A DNA stretch of 64,000 nt from Streptomyces sp. Ru71. Its GTDB lineage: Bacteria; Actinomycetota; Actinomycetes; Streptomycetales; Streptomycetaceae. This document shows positions 7,033 to 14,560 of this stretch, piece after piece (position 1 is the first letter of the stretch; every line of letters starts with the position of its first letter). The position numbers were made by a program, and so were the translations under genes. A model generated the notes under the pieces. That model was not told the origin of the DNA, did no database searches, and was given only the letters and a program-made list of their open reading frames with translations. The stretch lies in NCBI RefSeq assembly GCF_002920535.1, contig NZ_PQSS01000006.1:62001-126000 (forward strand), written 5' to 3'.

Positions 7033-8949
7033 CTACGGGTCCTCCCCCATCCCGCCCGGGCCGGCGGTGAGCATCTGTGTCGTGGCCAGGTGGCGATAGA
7101 GGGGGTCCGTGGCGAGCAGTTCGGTGTGGGTGCCCACGGCCTGCACGCGGCCCGCCTTCAGGACGACGATGCGGTCGGCGGTGGTGACGGTCGACAGCCG
7201 GTGCGCCACCACCAGCACGGTGGTGTTGCGGGCGGCTTCCGCGACGGTCTCCCGCAGCGCCGCCTCGTTGTCGGCGTCCAGCTGCGATGTCGCCTCGTCC
7301 AGGAGGAGCAGCCGGGGGCGGCGCAGGAGGGCGCGGGCGATGGCCACGCGCTGGCGTTCACCTCCCGAGAGCCGGCTGCCCCGGTGGCCGACCAGGGTGT
7401 CCAGGCCCTGCGGAAGGCGGGCGACGACCGCTTCCAGCCGGGTCCGGCGCAGGACGTCGTGCAACTCGTCGTCCGGGGAGTCCGCGACGCCGAGGGTGAG
7501 GTTGTGGCGCAGGGAGCCGGACAGGACGGGTGCGTCCTGCTCGACGTAGCCGATCGCGGCACGCAGCTCGGCCAGTGGCCATCGCTGGACGTCGCGGCCG
7601 TCCAGGAGGATGCGCCCGGTGTCCGGGGTGTGGAAGCGTTCGAGCAGGGAGAAGAGGGTGGTCTTGCCCGCGCCCGAGGGACCGACGAGGGCGGTCACCC
7701 CTCCGGCGGGCACGGTGAAGGACACGTGCTGATGCACGGCCGGCAGTCGGGGCTGGTAGCGGAAGCCCACGTCCTCGAAACGCACTTCCGCCGGGGGTTG
7801 CCGAGGCGGCTTGCCGGTCCTCGCGGTACCTGTCCGCGACGGGGTGTCGACGGCCTCCACGTCCATGTGCTGGACCGCCACGATCCGCAGGGCCGCGGCA
7901 CCGCCGATCTGGAACTGCCCCACTGCGTCGACGAGTTGGCTGATCCGCGGCGCCAGCGCGAACAGGTACAGCAGGAAGGCGACCAGGGTGGACACGTCGA
8001 TCGCCCCGGAGGCGACCCGGGCTCCGCCCACGCCGAGCACCGCCAGGAAGGCTGCCTGCCCGGCCACGGCCGAAGCCGCCCCCGACACTGCCTGCCAGCC
8101 GGCGGCGCGCACGCCGGTGCGACGAGCGCTGCGCGCCATGTCCTCCAGAACCTCTGTCTCCTGCTGTTCGGCCCCGGCGGCCTTGACCGCGCGCACCGCC
8201 CCGAGGGTGCGCTCCAGAGCCGCGCCGATCTCACCGACCGACTCCTGTGCCTGGCGGGTGGCACGGCCGATGGCGGGCGCGGCGGCCGCCACGACCGCCC
8301 CCAGGAGCGCGACGACGAGGAGCGTGACGGCCAGCAGGACCAGGTCCAGCAGACCCATCAGCACCACCGTCATGACCAGGACGACAGCCCCGGTGACGGC
8401 GGGCGCCGTGGACTGGGTGGCGGCTTGGCGCAGCAGCATGGTGTCGGAGGTGGCGCGGGTGATCAGGTCGCCCGGTTCGTGCCGGTCCAGTTCGGGCACG
8501 GTCAACCGGAGCAGCCGCCTGGTGATCCGCCGCCGGGCCGAACACACGACATCCTCGGCGGTGCGGTACAGGACGTACTGGCCCAGCGCCGAGAGAGCGG
8601 CGGCGCCGAGGAGGAGCGCGGCCAGGACGAGGACCGGGACGATGGTGGTACGTCCGGTCTCAAGGGTGTCGATCAACCGCTTGGCGGCCAGGGGCTGGGC
8701 CAGCCCGAGTGCGCTGCCGGCCAGTCCGAGCAGCGCCCCGGCCAGGCAGGCCCGGCGGTGGGGCCGTAGCGAGGCCGCCAGGGCCCGGTAGCCGGAGGAG
8801 GGTGTGCGGGCGTCCCTGGGGTGGTCTGCGGGTGCGTCCGCGACGACGACGGTCGGTGAGCTGCCCGCTGACTCCGCCGCGACGGCCGAGGCGGTCCGGC
8901 GTGGCGGCCCGGCGCCAGGCCGGGTGGTGACGGGTGGGCGTCCGGCCAT
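7033..8949 (-). CDS. Lasso peptide ABC exporter (D protein)
   Basis: 638-residue half-size ABC exporter. A Pro/Ala-rich N-terminus of about 50 residues is followed by six membrane helices (roughly 65-340), then a nucleotide-binding domain with Walker A GPSGAGKTT, Q-loop VEQDAPV, signature LSGGERQRVAIARALL, Walker B RLLLLDEATS and the H-loop VVAHRLST. No C39 peptidase domain is present, so it only transports. It starts two bases after the protease gene, is the last gene of the lasso operon, and probably exports the mature peptide and gives self-protection. Confidence 0.9.
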   Translation of the reverse strand: MAGRPPVTTRPGAGPPRRTASAVAAESAGSSPTVVVADAPADHPRDARTPSSGYRALAASLRPHRRACLAGALLGLAGSALGLAQPLAAKRLIDTLETGRTTIVPVLVLAALLLGAAALSALGQYVLYRTAEDVVCSARRRITRRLLRLTVPELDRHEPGDLITRATSDTMLLRQAATQSTAPAVTGAVVLVMTVVLMGLLDLVLLAVTLLVVALLGAVVAAAAPAIGRATRQAQESVGEIGAALERTLGAVRAVKAAGAEQQETEVLEDMARSARRTGVRAAGWQAVSGAASAVAGQAAFLAVLGVGGARVASGAIDVSTLVAFLLYLFALAPRISQLVDAVGQFQIGGAAALRIVAVQHMDVEAVDTPSRTGTARTGKPPRQPPAEVRFEDVGFRYQPRLPAVHQHVSFTVPAGGVTALVGPSGAGKTTLFSLLERFHTPDTGRILLDGRDVQRWPLAELRAAIGYVEQDAPVLSGSLRHNLTLGVADSPDDELHDVLRRTRLEAVVARLPQGLDTLVGHRGSRLSGGERQRVAIARALLRRPRLLLLDEATSQLDADNEAALRETVAEAARNTTVLVVAHRLSTVTTADRIVVLKAGRVQAVGTHTELLATDPLYRHLATTQMLTAGPGGMGEDP

Positions 8950-8951
8950 GG

Positions 8952-9368
8952 TCAGTCGACCGCGAAGAAACGCTGGAAGTAGTCCGCGGGGCAGTCCTCG
9001 CCGACAGGTTCGGACTCGGCCTCCACCCAGGCGTGTGCGGCGAACGGTGGCTGCTTGCGCACACCCACGCACCAGGTCGGCCACTGACCGCGCATCCGGC
9101 ACAGCAGGACGGTCGCCAGCGACCTGGGCAGGCACCCCTTGCGCCCGCCGGCGGTCAGGCTGACCGCCAGGACGGTGTTCAGAGCGGCGGCGGTCTGCGC
9201 CGCGCTGGCGGGCCGTGCGCCGCGGCGCACCTGGCGCAGCACCGCGCGGATCCGGGCGGGCGGCAAGGTGGCCAGCAGGTGGGCGCACCCCACGGCGAGG
9301 CGGGCCGCCCACCGGGTGGCCAGCGGTACGGAACGAGGCCGGTAAGGAACCGCTTCGGGCGTCGACAT
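8952..9368 (-). CDS. Lasso peptide leader protease (B2)
   Basis: 138-residue transglutaminase-like cysteine protease of the lasso-peptide B2 type, which removes the leader once the RRE protein delivers it. The catalytic Cys is in GCLPRSLATV, the His in AHAWVEAE, and acidic residues follow as expected. In many proteobacterial systems B is one protein; here, as in most Actinobacteria, the RRE and protease are split into B1 and B2. The ATG is four bases after the B1 stop codon, so the two are translated together. Confidence 0.9.
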   Translation of the reverse strand: MSTPEAVPYRPRSVPLATRWAARLAVGCAHLLATLPPARIRAVLRQVRRGARPASAAQTAAALNTVLAVSLTAGGRKGCLPRSLATVLLCRMRGQWPTWCVGVRKQPPFAAHAWVEAESEPVGEDCPADYFQRFFAVD

Positions 9369-9372
9369 GGCG

Positions 9373-9636
9373 TCAGTCGCCGTTGACGAGCCCGGCCGAT
9401 CGCAGCTCCGTGAGGATGCGGTCGACGTCCTGCTGGGCGAGGTCGGCGCCGACGTCGTACCGCTCGGTCAGCGCCTGCACCGCCTCGTCCGGGCCCCGGC
9501 CCGCCAGCAGGATCTCCAGGACCAGGGCGGCGGTGGGGTTGAGGGTCCAGTAATCGCCGCTCTTCTCGTCCAGCAGGGCGAGGCCGTACTCGGTCTCGGC
9601 CATCAGGACTCCGCCGCGCAGTTTCACGTTCATCAT
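9373..9636 (-). CDS. Lasso peptide RRE protein (B1, PqqD-like)
   Basis: 87-residue RiPP recognition element of the PqqD fold. It shows the expected three strands and three helices: VKLRGGVLMAETEYGLALLD, then GDYWTLNPTAALVLEILLAG and DEAVQALTERYDV with VDRILTELRSAGLV. It should bind the precursor leader motif YxxPxL and hand it to the protease. The ATG at 9636 is chosen because AGGAAGG lies seven bases upstream; a second ATG follows directly. It sits between the cyclase and protease genes. Confidence 0.9.
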   Translation of the reverse strand: MMNVKLRGGVLMAETEYGLALLDEKSGDYWTLNPTAALVLEILLAGRGPDEAVQALTERYDVGADLAQQDVDRILTELRSAGLVNGD

Positions 9637-9689
9637 CGCACTACCTTCCTGGCGGGAGACTTCGAGGGGGTCGTCGGGGCCTGAACGTG

Positions 9690-11546
9690 TCAGCCGTCTC
9701 GGTGGTGGGGCAGGGTCTCGCGCGAACGCAGCCACACCTCACAGCCGACGGTCGGGTGGAGGAGTACGTTCTCCAGCTCGGCCGACATCGGTCCGGAGCA
9801 CCAGGTGCGCCACACGTCCGCGTCGATCAGGCCGAACTCGGCCAGCCGGGAGTCCTCGCACAGGGCCAGCAGCGCCTTGCGGTTGCGCCGCAGCCCGACC
9901 TCCTCCTCCATCGTGGCGTTGGCCTTGGTGGCGCGGGTGCGGCCGGCCTCGGGGACGACGCCCCGCATGGCCTCCACGATCAGCGGCTTGTACTGCCACG
10001 GAGTCACGCGTTCCGCCGGCCGTACCGCCAGTCCGGTTTCGATGACACGGTCGTCGTAGAAGGGGGAGGCGAAGAGGAGACCGCTCGGATTCGTCATCTG
10101 GTTCAGGTGTCTGGCGAACCGGGACACCGCCTGCATGGTGGCGAGTTCTCGGTGCTCCCCGTGGCCGGGGCCGAGGGGCTGCGCCACTGCGGCCTCCTGC
10201 CGGATGAGGGTGCGTACGGCGTCGACGGCGTCGGGGGTGGCCCAGGGCGGCATCCTGGCGGGCGAACACCACTGGAACAGCGGTTCCTCCAGGGGCGGCA
10301 ACGGGCTGGTGAGGTCGGTGGCGATCTGTTCCAGCCACGCCCCGTAGGGGCGCCGGTCCAGCAGTTGCCGCAGGGCACGCCGCCGTGACCAGCGGTACTT
10401 GGCCAGGTATCCACGGGCGTGGCGCACGGCCGTGCGCGGGTGGCGCAGCAGCAGGTCGTGCACGCGTGCGGAGGCGCCGGCGAGCAGTTCGTCACCTCCG
10501 AAACCGCTCAGGTGGAGGGTGGAACCCCGCTCCGCCGCGACGGTGAGCAGAGTCATCCGCCGGTTGCGGTCCACCGCGTACAGCGAGGGGGCGTCCAGTA
10601 CGTCGGTGAGGGCGTCGATGCCGTCGTAGGTGAGCGGGAACTCCTCGGCGGGCACGACGTGGTGCTCGATGCGCCCTGGTCCGCCGGTGGCCGACGACAG
10701 CTCTTCGACCGTACGGCGAGCCCAGTGGACGTCATCGCCGCGAGCGTCGTGGGTCGCCGCGGTGTAGGCGACGACGTCGGCGCCGGCGCGCACCGCGGTG
10801 CACACCACGGCCGTCGAGTCCAGGCCGCCCAGGTCGGCCGTGACGAGGTCCCGGCCGCGGACGCGAATGTCGACGGCGCTGCGCAGTGCGTCGCGCAGCA
10901 TCGGCGCTGCCTCGGCCAACGGAACGTCGCGGCGCGGCAGCCTCCACCAGCGCTTCTGGCGGGCCCGGCCGTCGCGCTCCAGCACGAGGTAGTCGGTTCC
11001 GGGCAGGGCCTCCACTCCACGCCACACAGGTCGTGCGGACAGTGGGTGCAGCACGCCCAGACTGAGCATCTGGAGGGCGAGCCGCCCCTCGTCGAGGGAA
11101 GCCCCGATGAGGTCGGCCAGGACGTCGGCGCGGTCGGCCGCCAGATGGGCTGCGTGTGCCGTGCCGTGGAACAGGCTGCGGACGCCGGTCACCGTGCCCT
11201 GAGCGCGCACCCGGCCGTGCACGCTGGCCAGGAGGTGGTAACTGCCGTGCCAGGAGCGGGCGAAGTGGTCGAGGGAGGCGAGATCGGTGACGGTGGCCGC
11301 CGCCTTGGCCGCTTCCTCGCGGGTGACGGCGTGCTCGCCCCACACCGCCAGGCGCACCCCGCCGCACTCACCGACCGTGAGCTCACCTGGGCGCCAGCGG
11401 CCTATCAGCCACGGCCGGCCGGAGACATGCGTGTGGCTTCCGGTGGCGTGGGGAAGCGCCCTGGCCGCCGCAGCCGATGCCGCGTCGGTGTCGGGCAGCA
11501 CCACGAGCCAGGTCGGGACCACGGCGAGCGACACAGGGCTGTTCAT
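9690..11546 (-). CDS. Lasso cyclase (asparagine-synthetase-like C protein)
   Basis: 618-residue lasso-peptide macrolactam synthetase. It would adenylate the side-chain carboxylate of the core Asp and join it to the new N-terminus around the threaded tail. The first 200 residues form a degenerate glutaminase-like domain without the catalytic Cys. The synthetase half has an ATP-binding loop DLGGLDSTAVV, where the usual Ser of SGGLDS is Leu, and HLSGFGGDELLAGA further on. The C-terminal region FASPFYDDRVIETG with KANATMEEEV matches the family. The ATG at 11546 has GGAGG eleven bases upstream; an earlier GTG would add 14 residues. Confidence 0.9.
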   Translation of the reverse strand: MNSPVSLAVVPTWLVVLPDTDAASAAAARALPHATGSHTHVSGRPWLIGRWRPGELTVGECGGVRLAVWGEHAVTREEAAKAAATVTDLASLDHFARSWHGSYHLLASVHGRVRAQGTVTGVRSLFHGTAHAAHLAADRADVLADLIGASLDEGRLALQMLSLGVLHPLSARPVWRGVEALPGTDYLVLERDGRARQKRWWRLPRRDVPLAEAAPMLRDALRSAVDIRVRGRDLVTADLGGLDSTAVVCTAVRAGADVVAYTAATHDARGDDVHWARRTVEELSSATGGPGRIEHHVVPAEEFPLTYDGIDALTDVLDAPSLYAVDRNRRMTLLTVAAERGSTLHLSGFGGDELLAGASARVHDLLLRHPRTAVRHARGYLAKYRWSRRRALRQLLDRRPYGAWLEQIATDLTSPLPPLEEPLFQWCSPARMPPWATPDAVDAVRTLIRQEAAVAQPLGPGHGEHRELATMQAVSRFARHLNQMTNPSGLLFASPFYDDRVIETGLAVRPAERVTPWQYKPLIVEAMRGVVPEAGRTRATKANATMEEEVGLRRNRKALLALCEDSRLAEFGLIDADVWRTWCSGPMSAELENVLLHPTVGCEVWLRSRETLPHHRDG

Positions 11547-11577
11547 GGACGCGCGTACCTCCGGTCGTTGGCGTGCC

Positions 11578-11640
11578 CACCGGTCCACCGGTGCGGGAGG
11601 GTGGCGCGGCGGAGGACGGCCGGTGACCGCCTTCCGCCGC
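11578..11640 (-). promoter_or_regulatory. Two hairpins between lasso precursor and cyclase genes
   Basis: Between the precursor stop codon and the cyclase start are two inverted repeats. GCGGCGGA pairs with TCCGCCGC across 11606-11640 (8-bp arms, 19-base loop), and CACCGG pairs with CCGGTG at 11578-11593 (6-bp arms, 4-base loop). Stem-loops at this place in RiPP operons commonly let the precursor transcript accumulate above the enzymes. There is no T-tract, so partial termination or RNA stabilisation are both possible. Confidence 0.5.
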
Positions 11641-11653
11641 CGATCGGATCGGG

Positions 11654-11761
11654 TCAGATGAGCTGGTGACCGCCGAGGAGGTCCTTGGCGGTGCCGCCGG
11701 CCAGGCCCGTCGTCTTGCGGAAGCCGCCGTTCTTGGTGAGGGTCGGGCGCTCGTACGTCAT
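11654..11761 (-). CDS. Lasso peptide precursor
   Basis: 35-codon gene, first in the lasso operon. The leader MTYERPTLTKNGGFRKTT carries the actinobacterial lasso motif Y3-x-x-P6-x-L8 bound by the RRE protein, a Gly-Phe pair, and a Thr pair at the cleavage site. The core is either GLAGGTAKDLLGGHQLI (Gly1 to Asp9 ring) or, one residue later, LAGGTAKDLLGGHQLI (Leu1 to Asp8 ring). Both registers place Thr at leader position -2, the usual rule. The tail LLGGHQLI resembles the tails of lagmysin and propeptin as I remember them. No Cys, so no disulfide (class II). AGGAG at 11769-11773 is seven bases before the ATG. The peptide's activity is unknown. Confidence 0.93.
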   Translation of the reverse strand: MTYERPTLTKNGGFRKTTGLAGGTAKDLLGGHQLI

Positions 11762-12224
11762 GGCCACACTCCTTTCGTCCACGACGACATGAGTTGCCGT
11801 CGTTTCTGTCGTCTACAGAGGAACTCCGGCACAGGCGCCTGTTCGAATCGAGCCGCTTTCACCATGGTTCCGGAGCCACGGGCGGCTGATTCGACAAGTC
11901 ACCCTATGAGCGTCGATCAGATCATCACAACAGTGCGCGGCGGGTGCATCAGAGCTCGGAAGAAGCGAATTATGCGTCTTCACGCGACCCCTTGCACCAG
12001 AAGGTGCCCCGACGAGGGCCATGCATCCGGGACTTGGGGGTAGACGAAGGGGTTCTCGCGCCACTGCGACCGGTTTCCGCAGGTCAGAGGTCATCGCTTG
12101 CGTGCATTCCCCCGAGGAGAACACCGGGCCGCGCCAGCATGAAATCGCACACCGGGACGAATTTCCCTGGAATTCAACTGTAGAAGAATCAATGACCGCC
12201 TGCTGTTTGCGCAGCACCGCGCGA
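11762..12224. promoter_or_regulatory. Gene-free leader and promoter region of the lasso operon
   Basis: About 460 bp without a convincing gene on either strand and visibly lower in GC than its surroundings. It must hold the minus-strand promoter of the lasso operon. In the transcribed leader, GACGACA and TGTCGTC form 7-bp arms around a 17-base loop, just before the ribosome binding site. I could not assign -35/-10 elements with confidence. Confidence 0.5.
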
Positions 12225-12560
12225 TTAGCGGCGACGGGTTCGAACAATCGACGCCGGGTCCGCCGTGGTGAGGGTGCAGACGCCGTCCGCACAATTGCGC
12301 TCCAGACGCCCCCGGGAGATGGTCTGCGCCAGGCCGACCATCCAACAGGTGGGGCAGCCGCGGAAGGCGATCAGCGCGAGCGGGGCCGCCAGCAGGGTGG
12401 CCGGGCCGGCGACGGGCACCAGGGCGATCGAGCCGATGATCAGCCCGAAGCCGATGACGCCGCGCGCCAGGTGGCGCGGGACGGACTTGCCGGCGAAGCC
12501 CGTCCCGGGCGCCGCGGGTTCTGCCGCGGCCTGGACCTTCGTACTCCGCGTGGACTTCAC
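12225..12560 (-). CDS. Small Cys-containing membrane protein, sigma-factor partner
   Basis: 111-residue protein with two predicted transmembrane segments (GVIGFGLIIGSIALVPVAGP and TLLAAPLALIAF) followed by a cysteine cluster: CPTC directly after the second segment, then two further Cys in NCADGVC. The layout recalls DUF2892-type proteins, but assignment is tentative. Its GTG overlaps the stop codon of the ECF sigma gene (GTGA), so the two are made together. Proteins in this place are often anti-sigma factors; this one lacks a visible zinc anti-sigma motif, so a redox-responsive role is only inference. Confidence 0.7.
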   Translation of the reverse strand: MKSTRSTKVQAAAEPAAPGTGFAGKSVPRHLARGVIGFGLIIGSIALVPVAGPATLLAAPLALIAFRGCPTCWMVGLAQTISRGRLERNCADGVCTLTTADPASIVRTRRR

Positions 12561-13144
12561 GCGCGTGACTCCCCTCCGGCTGATGGATCGGCTGCTCGGT
12601 CGGTCAGTGCCAGCGCATGGCGCAGTGCCGCGCGGGCTCTGTGCAGCCGCGACTTCATCGCCGCGTTGCTCAGACCGAGTGACCGGGCGACGGCACTGCC
12701 CGGCAGGCCCTGGACGTCCCTCATGATCAGGACCTGCCGCTGGTCACGGGGAAGGGCGCCGACCGCGGCCGCGATCCGCTCCACCTCCAACCTGCGCAGC
12801 ACCGCTTCCTCGGCGGACTGCTCGGCGCACGCCTCCGGTTCGGCCGCCACCTCGTCGCTCCGGGAGAAGAGCAACCGCACCTGCCGCAGGCATTCGTTGC
12901 GCACGATCCGGAACATCCATGAGCCGAGCGCGCCGGTGGCCCGCAGGGTGCCGATCTTCCGGTACAGGATGATCAACGCCTCCTGCGCCGCGTCCTCCGC
13001 GTCCTGCGGCGATGCGCACAGCGACAGCGCGAACTTGCGCACATGCGGCTGCGATTCCAAGACGACAGTGGTGAGCGAGGCGACGTCGCCGTCCTGGGCG
13101 GCCTTGATCAGCCGCTCGTCGGGCCAGCGGAAGCGTCGTGTCAT
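12557..13144 (-). CDS. ECF sigma factor
   Basis: 195-residue RNA polymerase sigma-70 factor of the extracytoplasmic type. Region 2 spans about residues 20-90 (FALSLCASPQDAEDAAQEAL, then GSWMFRIVRNECLRQ), region 4 about 115-175 (LPRDQRQVLIMRDVQGLPGS, then GLSNAAMKSRLHRARAALR). The ATG at 13144 has a clear GGAGG site eleven bases upstream. It is first in a two-gene unit with the membrane protein at 12225. It lies between the lasso cluster and the radical SAM locus and could regulate either, but the sequence does not say which. Confidence 0.92.
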   Translation of the reverse strand: MTRRFRWPDERLIKAAQDGDVASLTTVVLESQPHVRKFALSLCASPQDAEDAAQEALIILYRKIGTLRATGALGSWMFRIVRNECLRQVRLLFSRSDEVAAEPEACAEQSAEEAVLRRLEVERIAAAVGALPRDQRQVLIMRDVQGLPGSAVARSLGLSNAAMKSRLHRARAALRHALALTDRAADPSAGGESRA

Positions 13145-13188
13145 GTGTCCTACTCCTCCTCGCAAGGCGCCCGGCGCCAAGGCACTCG

Positions 13189-13278
13189 TCAGCCACGGCT
13201 CTTCTTCCAGCGCCTCACGAGGTGCGCGCTGCACACGGACACCAGCAGCACGCCGATCACTACGACGCCAACGACCAC
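13189..13278 (-). CDS. Possible 29-residue membrane peptide
   Basis: A short reading frame begins at a GTG with a perfect GGAGG (13285-13289) six bases upstream. It codes for a hydrophobic stretch rich in Val, Ile and Leu (VVVGVVVIGVLLVSVCSAHL) ended by a basic tail RRWKKSRG. This is the layout of a single-pass membrane micropeptide. It ends 44 bases before the ECF sigma start and probably shares its transcript. It is too short to be sure from sequence alone. Confidence 0.5.
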   Translation of the reverse strand: MVVGVVVIGVLLVSVCSAHLVRRWKKSRG

Positions 13279-13393
13279 GATGTTCCTCCTGCCATCCGCC
13301 GGCCCACGCGGCCGGTACACGGATAAGAGGCGGGCCGGCCCGAAAAGGATTCACCTGGAGCAGCGGCGACGGGAGCTCGCGGAAACGGGGGTA

Positions 13394-13432
13394 CCCCCGG
13401 CGTATCGGTGTCCTGTGCCGATACTCCGGGGG
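13394..13432 (-). terminator. Long GC hairpin after the DUF1152 gene
   Basis: CCCCCGG and GTATCGG pair with CCGATAC and CCGGGGG around a nine-base loop, with one mismatch between the two arm segments. A further 12-bp palindrome, GGGGGTACCCCC, overlaps its left side (13387-13398). It lies 33 bases downstream of the minus-strand DUF1152 stop codon and most likely ends the radical SAM/DUF1152 transcript before the sigma operon. Confidence 0.65.
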
Positions 13433-13465
13433 TACTCGATGGGGACGGGCGCCGCCCCCACTCGG

Positions 13466-14560
13466 TCAGTCGGTGAGCGACAGCAGCGGGAAGGCGTCCA
13501 GACCGGGACGGTGCCGGGTCAGCAGGTCGCGGACGTGTTCGGTCAGGCGCCAGTCGTAGCCCAGGGACTCGACGGCGCAGCGGACGCTCACGTACCGGGC
13601 ACCGGGGTTGCCGGCGCTCTGGGCCTGGAGCCAGCCGTCCAGTTCGCCGACGAGGGTCTCGTCGTCGATGACGTCGCGCGCGCTGGGCCGGTGGACGGCC
13701 CGGCCGCGTTCGCGTTCGTACTCGCTGAACCCGTGCAGCTTCAGACTGACGTCTTCCGCGCCGGCCAGGGTGTCCGGGCGGGTGTCCAGCAGGCCCTGGG
13801 CGAGCCGGTTGTGGTCCAGGGCCTGTGCGAGTGGCAGGTCCCAGACGCGGCCGCTGCGGTCGGTGAGCGGGATCGGGCCCGCGTCCTGCCTGGTGAGGCA
13901 GGGGCCGCGCAGCCCGGCGGCGGCTGCGGCGAGCAGGGCGCTGGCCTCGGAGGGGTGCCAGCGCAGGATGTCCGCGGCCCACCCCGGGATGGCGGGGTCG
14001 AGCGCGGTGCCGTCGCCGGTGACGCGGGTCAGCAGGGTCGCTTCGGGGATCTCCCCGTCGAGACCGGGACCGGCGACGTGGACGGTGGTGTGGATGCCCG
14101 CCAGGTGGCAGGCCGCGAGCGCGAGCGCGTCGAGCAGGGGGCTGGCGAGGGTGGGTTCGTCGCCGTGGGCGAGGATGTCGCCGCCCATGTCCACGACGCT
14201 GATGTGGTCGGCGCCCATTGCTCGGGCGGTCCGCCCGATCTGGTCGGCGAGGCCTTCGACCCCGGTGTAGGGGTCGAGGAGCGCCAGCTTCGTCGGCAGG
14301 CGGCCCGCGAGGCGCGGCAGGGTGGATCCGCGCGGCTCGACCGGCTCGGCGGCCGGGGTCACCAGCGGCACCGGCAGGGTGTCGTGGTCGAGGCCGGTGA
14401 AGTCGTGCGGGGCGGCGGGGCCGGGGACCGGATCAACGGTGAGGCGCTCCCAGCCATAGGTGAGGACGACGGCGTCGGCCCGACCGCCCAGGCTCGCGTG
14501 GATCAGGGCGGCGCCGACCGGGTCACCGCCACCACCGGCCGCGATGAACAGCTCGGTCAC
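13466..14560 (-). CDS. DUF1152 family protein
   Basis: 364-residue protein of DUF1152, whose biochemical role I do not know. The N-terminus FIAAGGGGDPVGAALIHASL has a glycine-rich nucleotide-loop look, and SVVDMGGDILAHGDEPTLAS is the family's main conserved block. A possible sugar-phosphate or nucleotide-like fold is only inference. No signal peptide or membrane segment. The GTG start overlaps the stop of the radical SAM gene (GTGA), so the pair is produced in step and probably acts in one pathway. Confidence 0.82.
   Translation of the reverse strand: MTELFIAAGGGGDPVGAALIHASLGGRADAVVLTYGWERLTVDPVPGPAAPHDFTGLDHDTLPVPLVTPAAEPVEPRGSTLPRLAGRLPTKLALLDPYTGVEGLADQIGRTARAMGADHISVVDMGGDILAHGDEPTLASPLLDALALAACHLAGIHTTVHVAGPGLDGEIPEATLLTRVTGDGTALDPAIPGWAADILRWHPSEASALLAAAAAGLRGPCLTRQDAGPIPLTDRSGRVWDLPLAQALDHNRLAQGLLDTRPDTLAGAEDVSLKLHGFSEYERERGRAVHRPSARDVIDDETLVGELDGWLQAQSAGNPGARYVSVRCAVESLGYDWRLTEHVRDLLTRHRPGLDAFPLLSLTD

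Noticed and set aside
6715..8769. Plus-strand frame of 684 residues opposite the lasso exporter
   Set aside because: Antisense of an ABC transporter with intact Walker motifs; no ribosome binding site and no domain.
11654..11761. Precursor as a lanthipeptide or other RiPP
   Set aside because: The core has no Cys and no dehydratase or LanC-like gene is nearby, while cyclase, RRE and B2 protease are all lasso-type.
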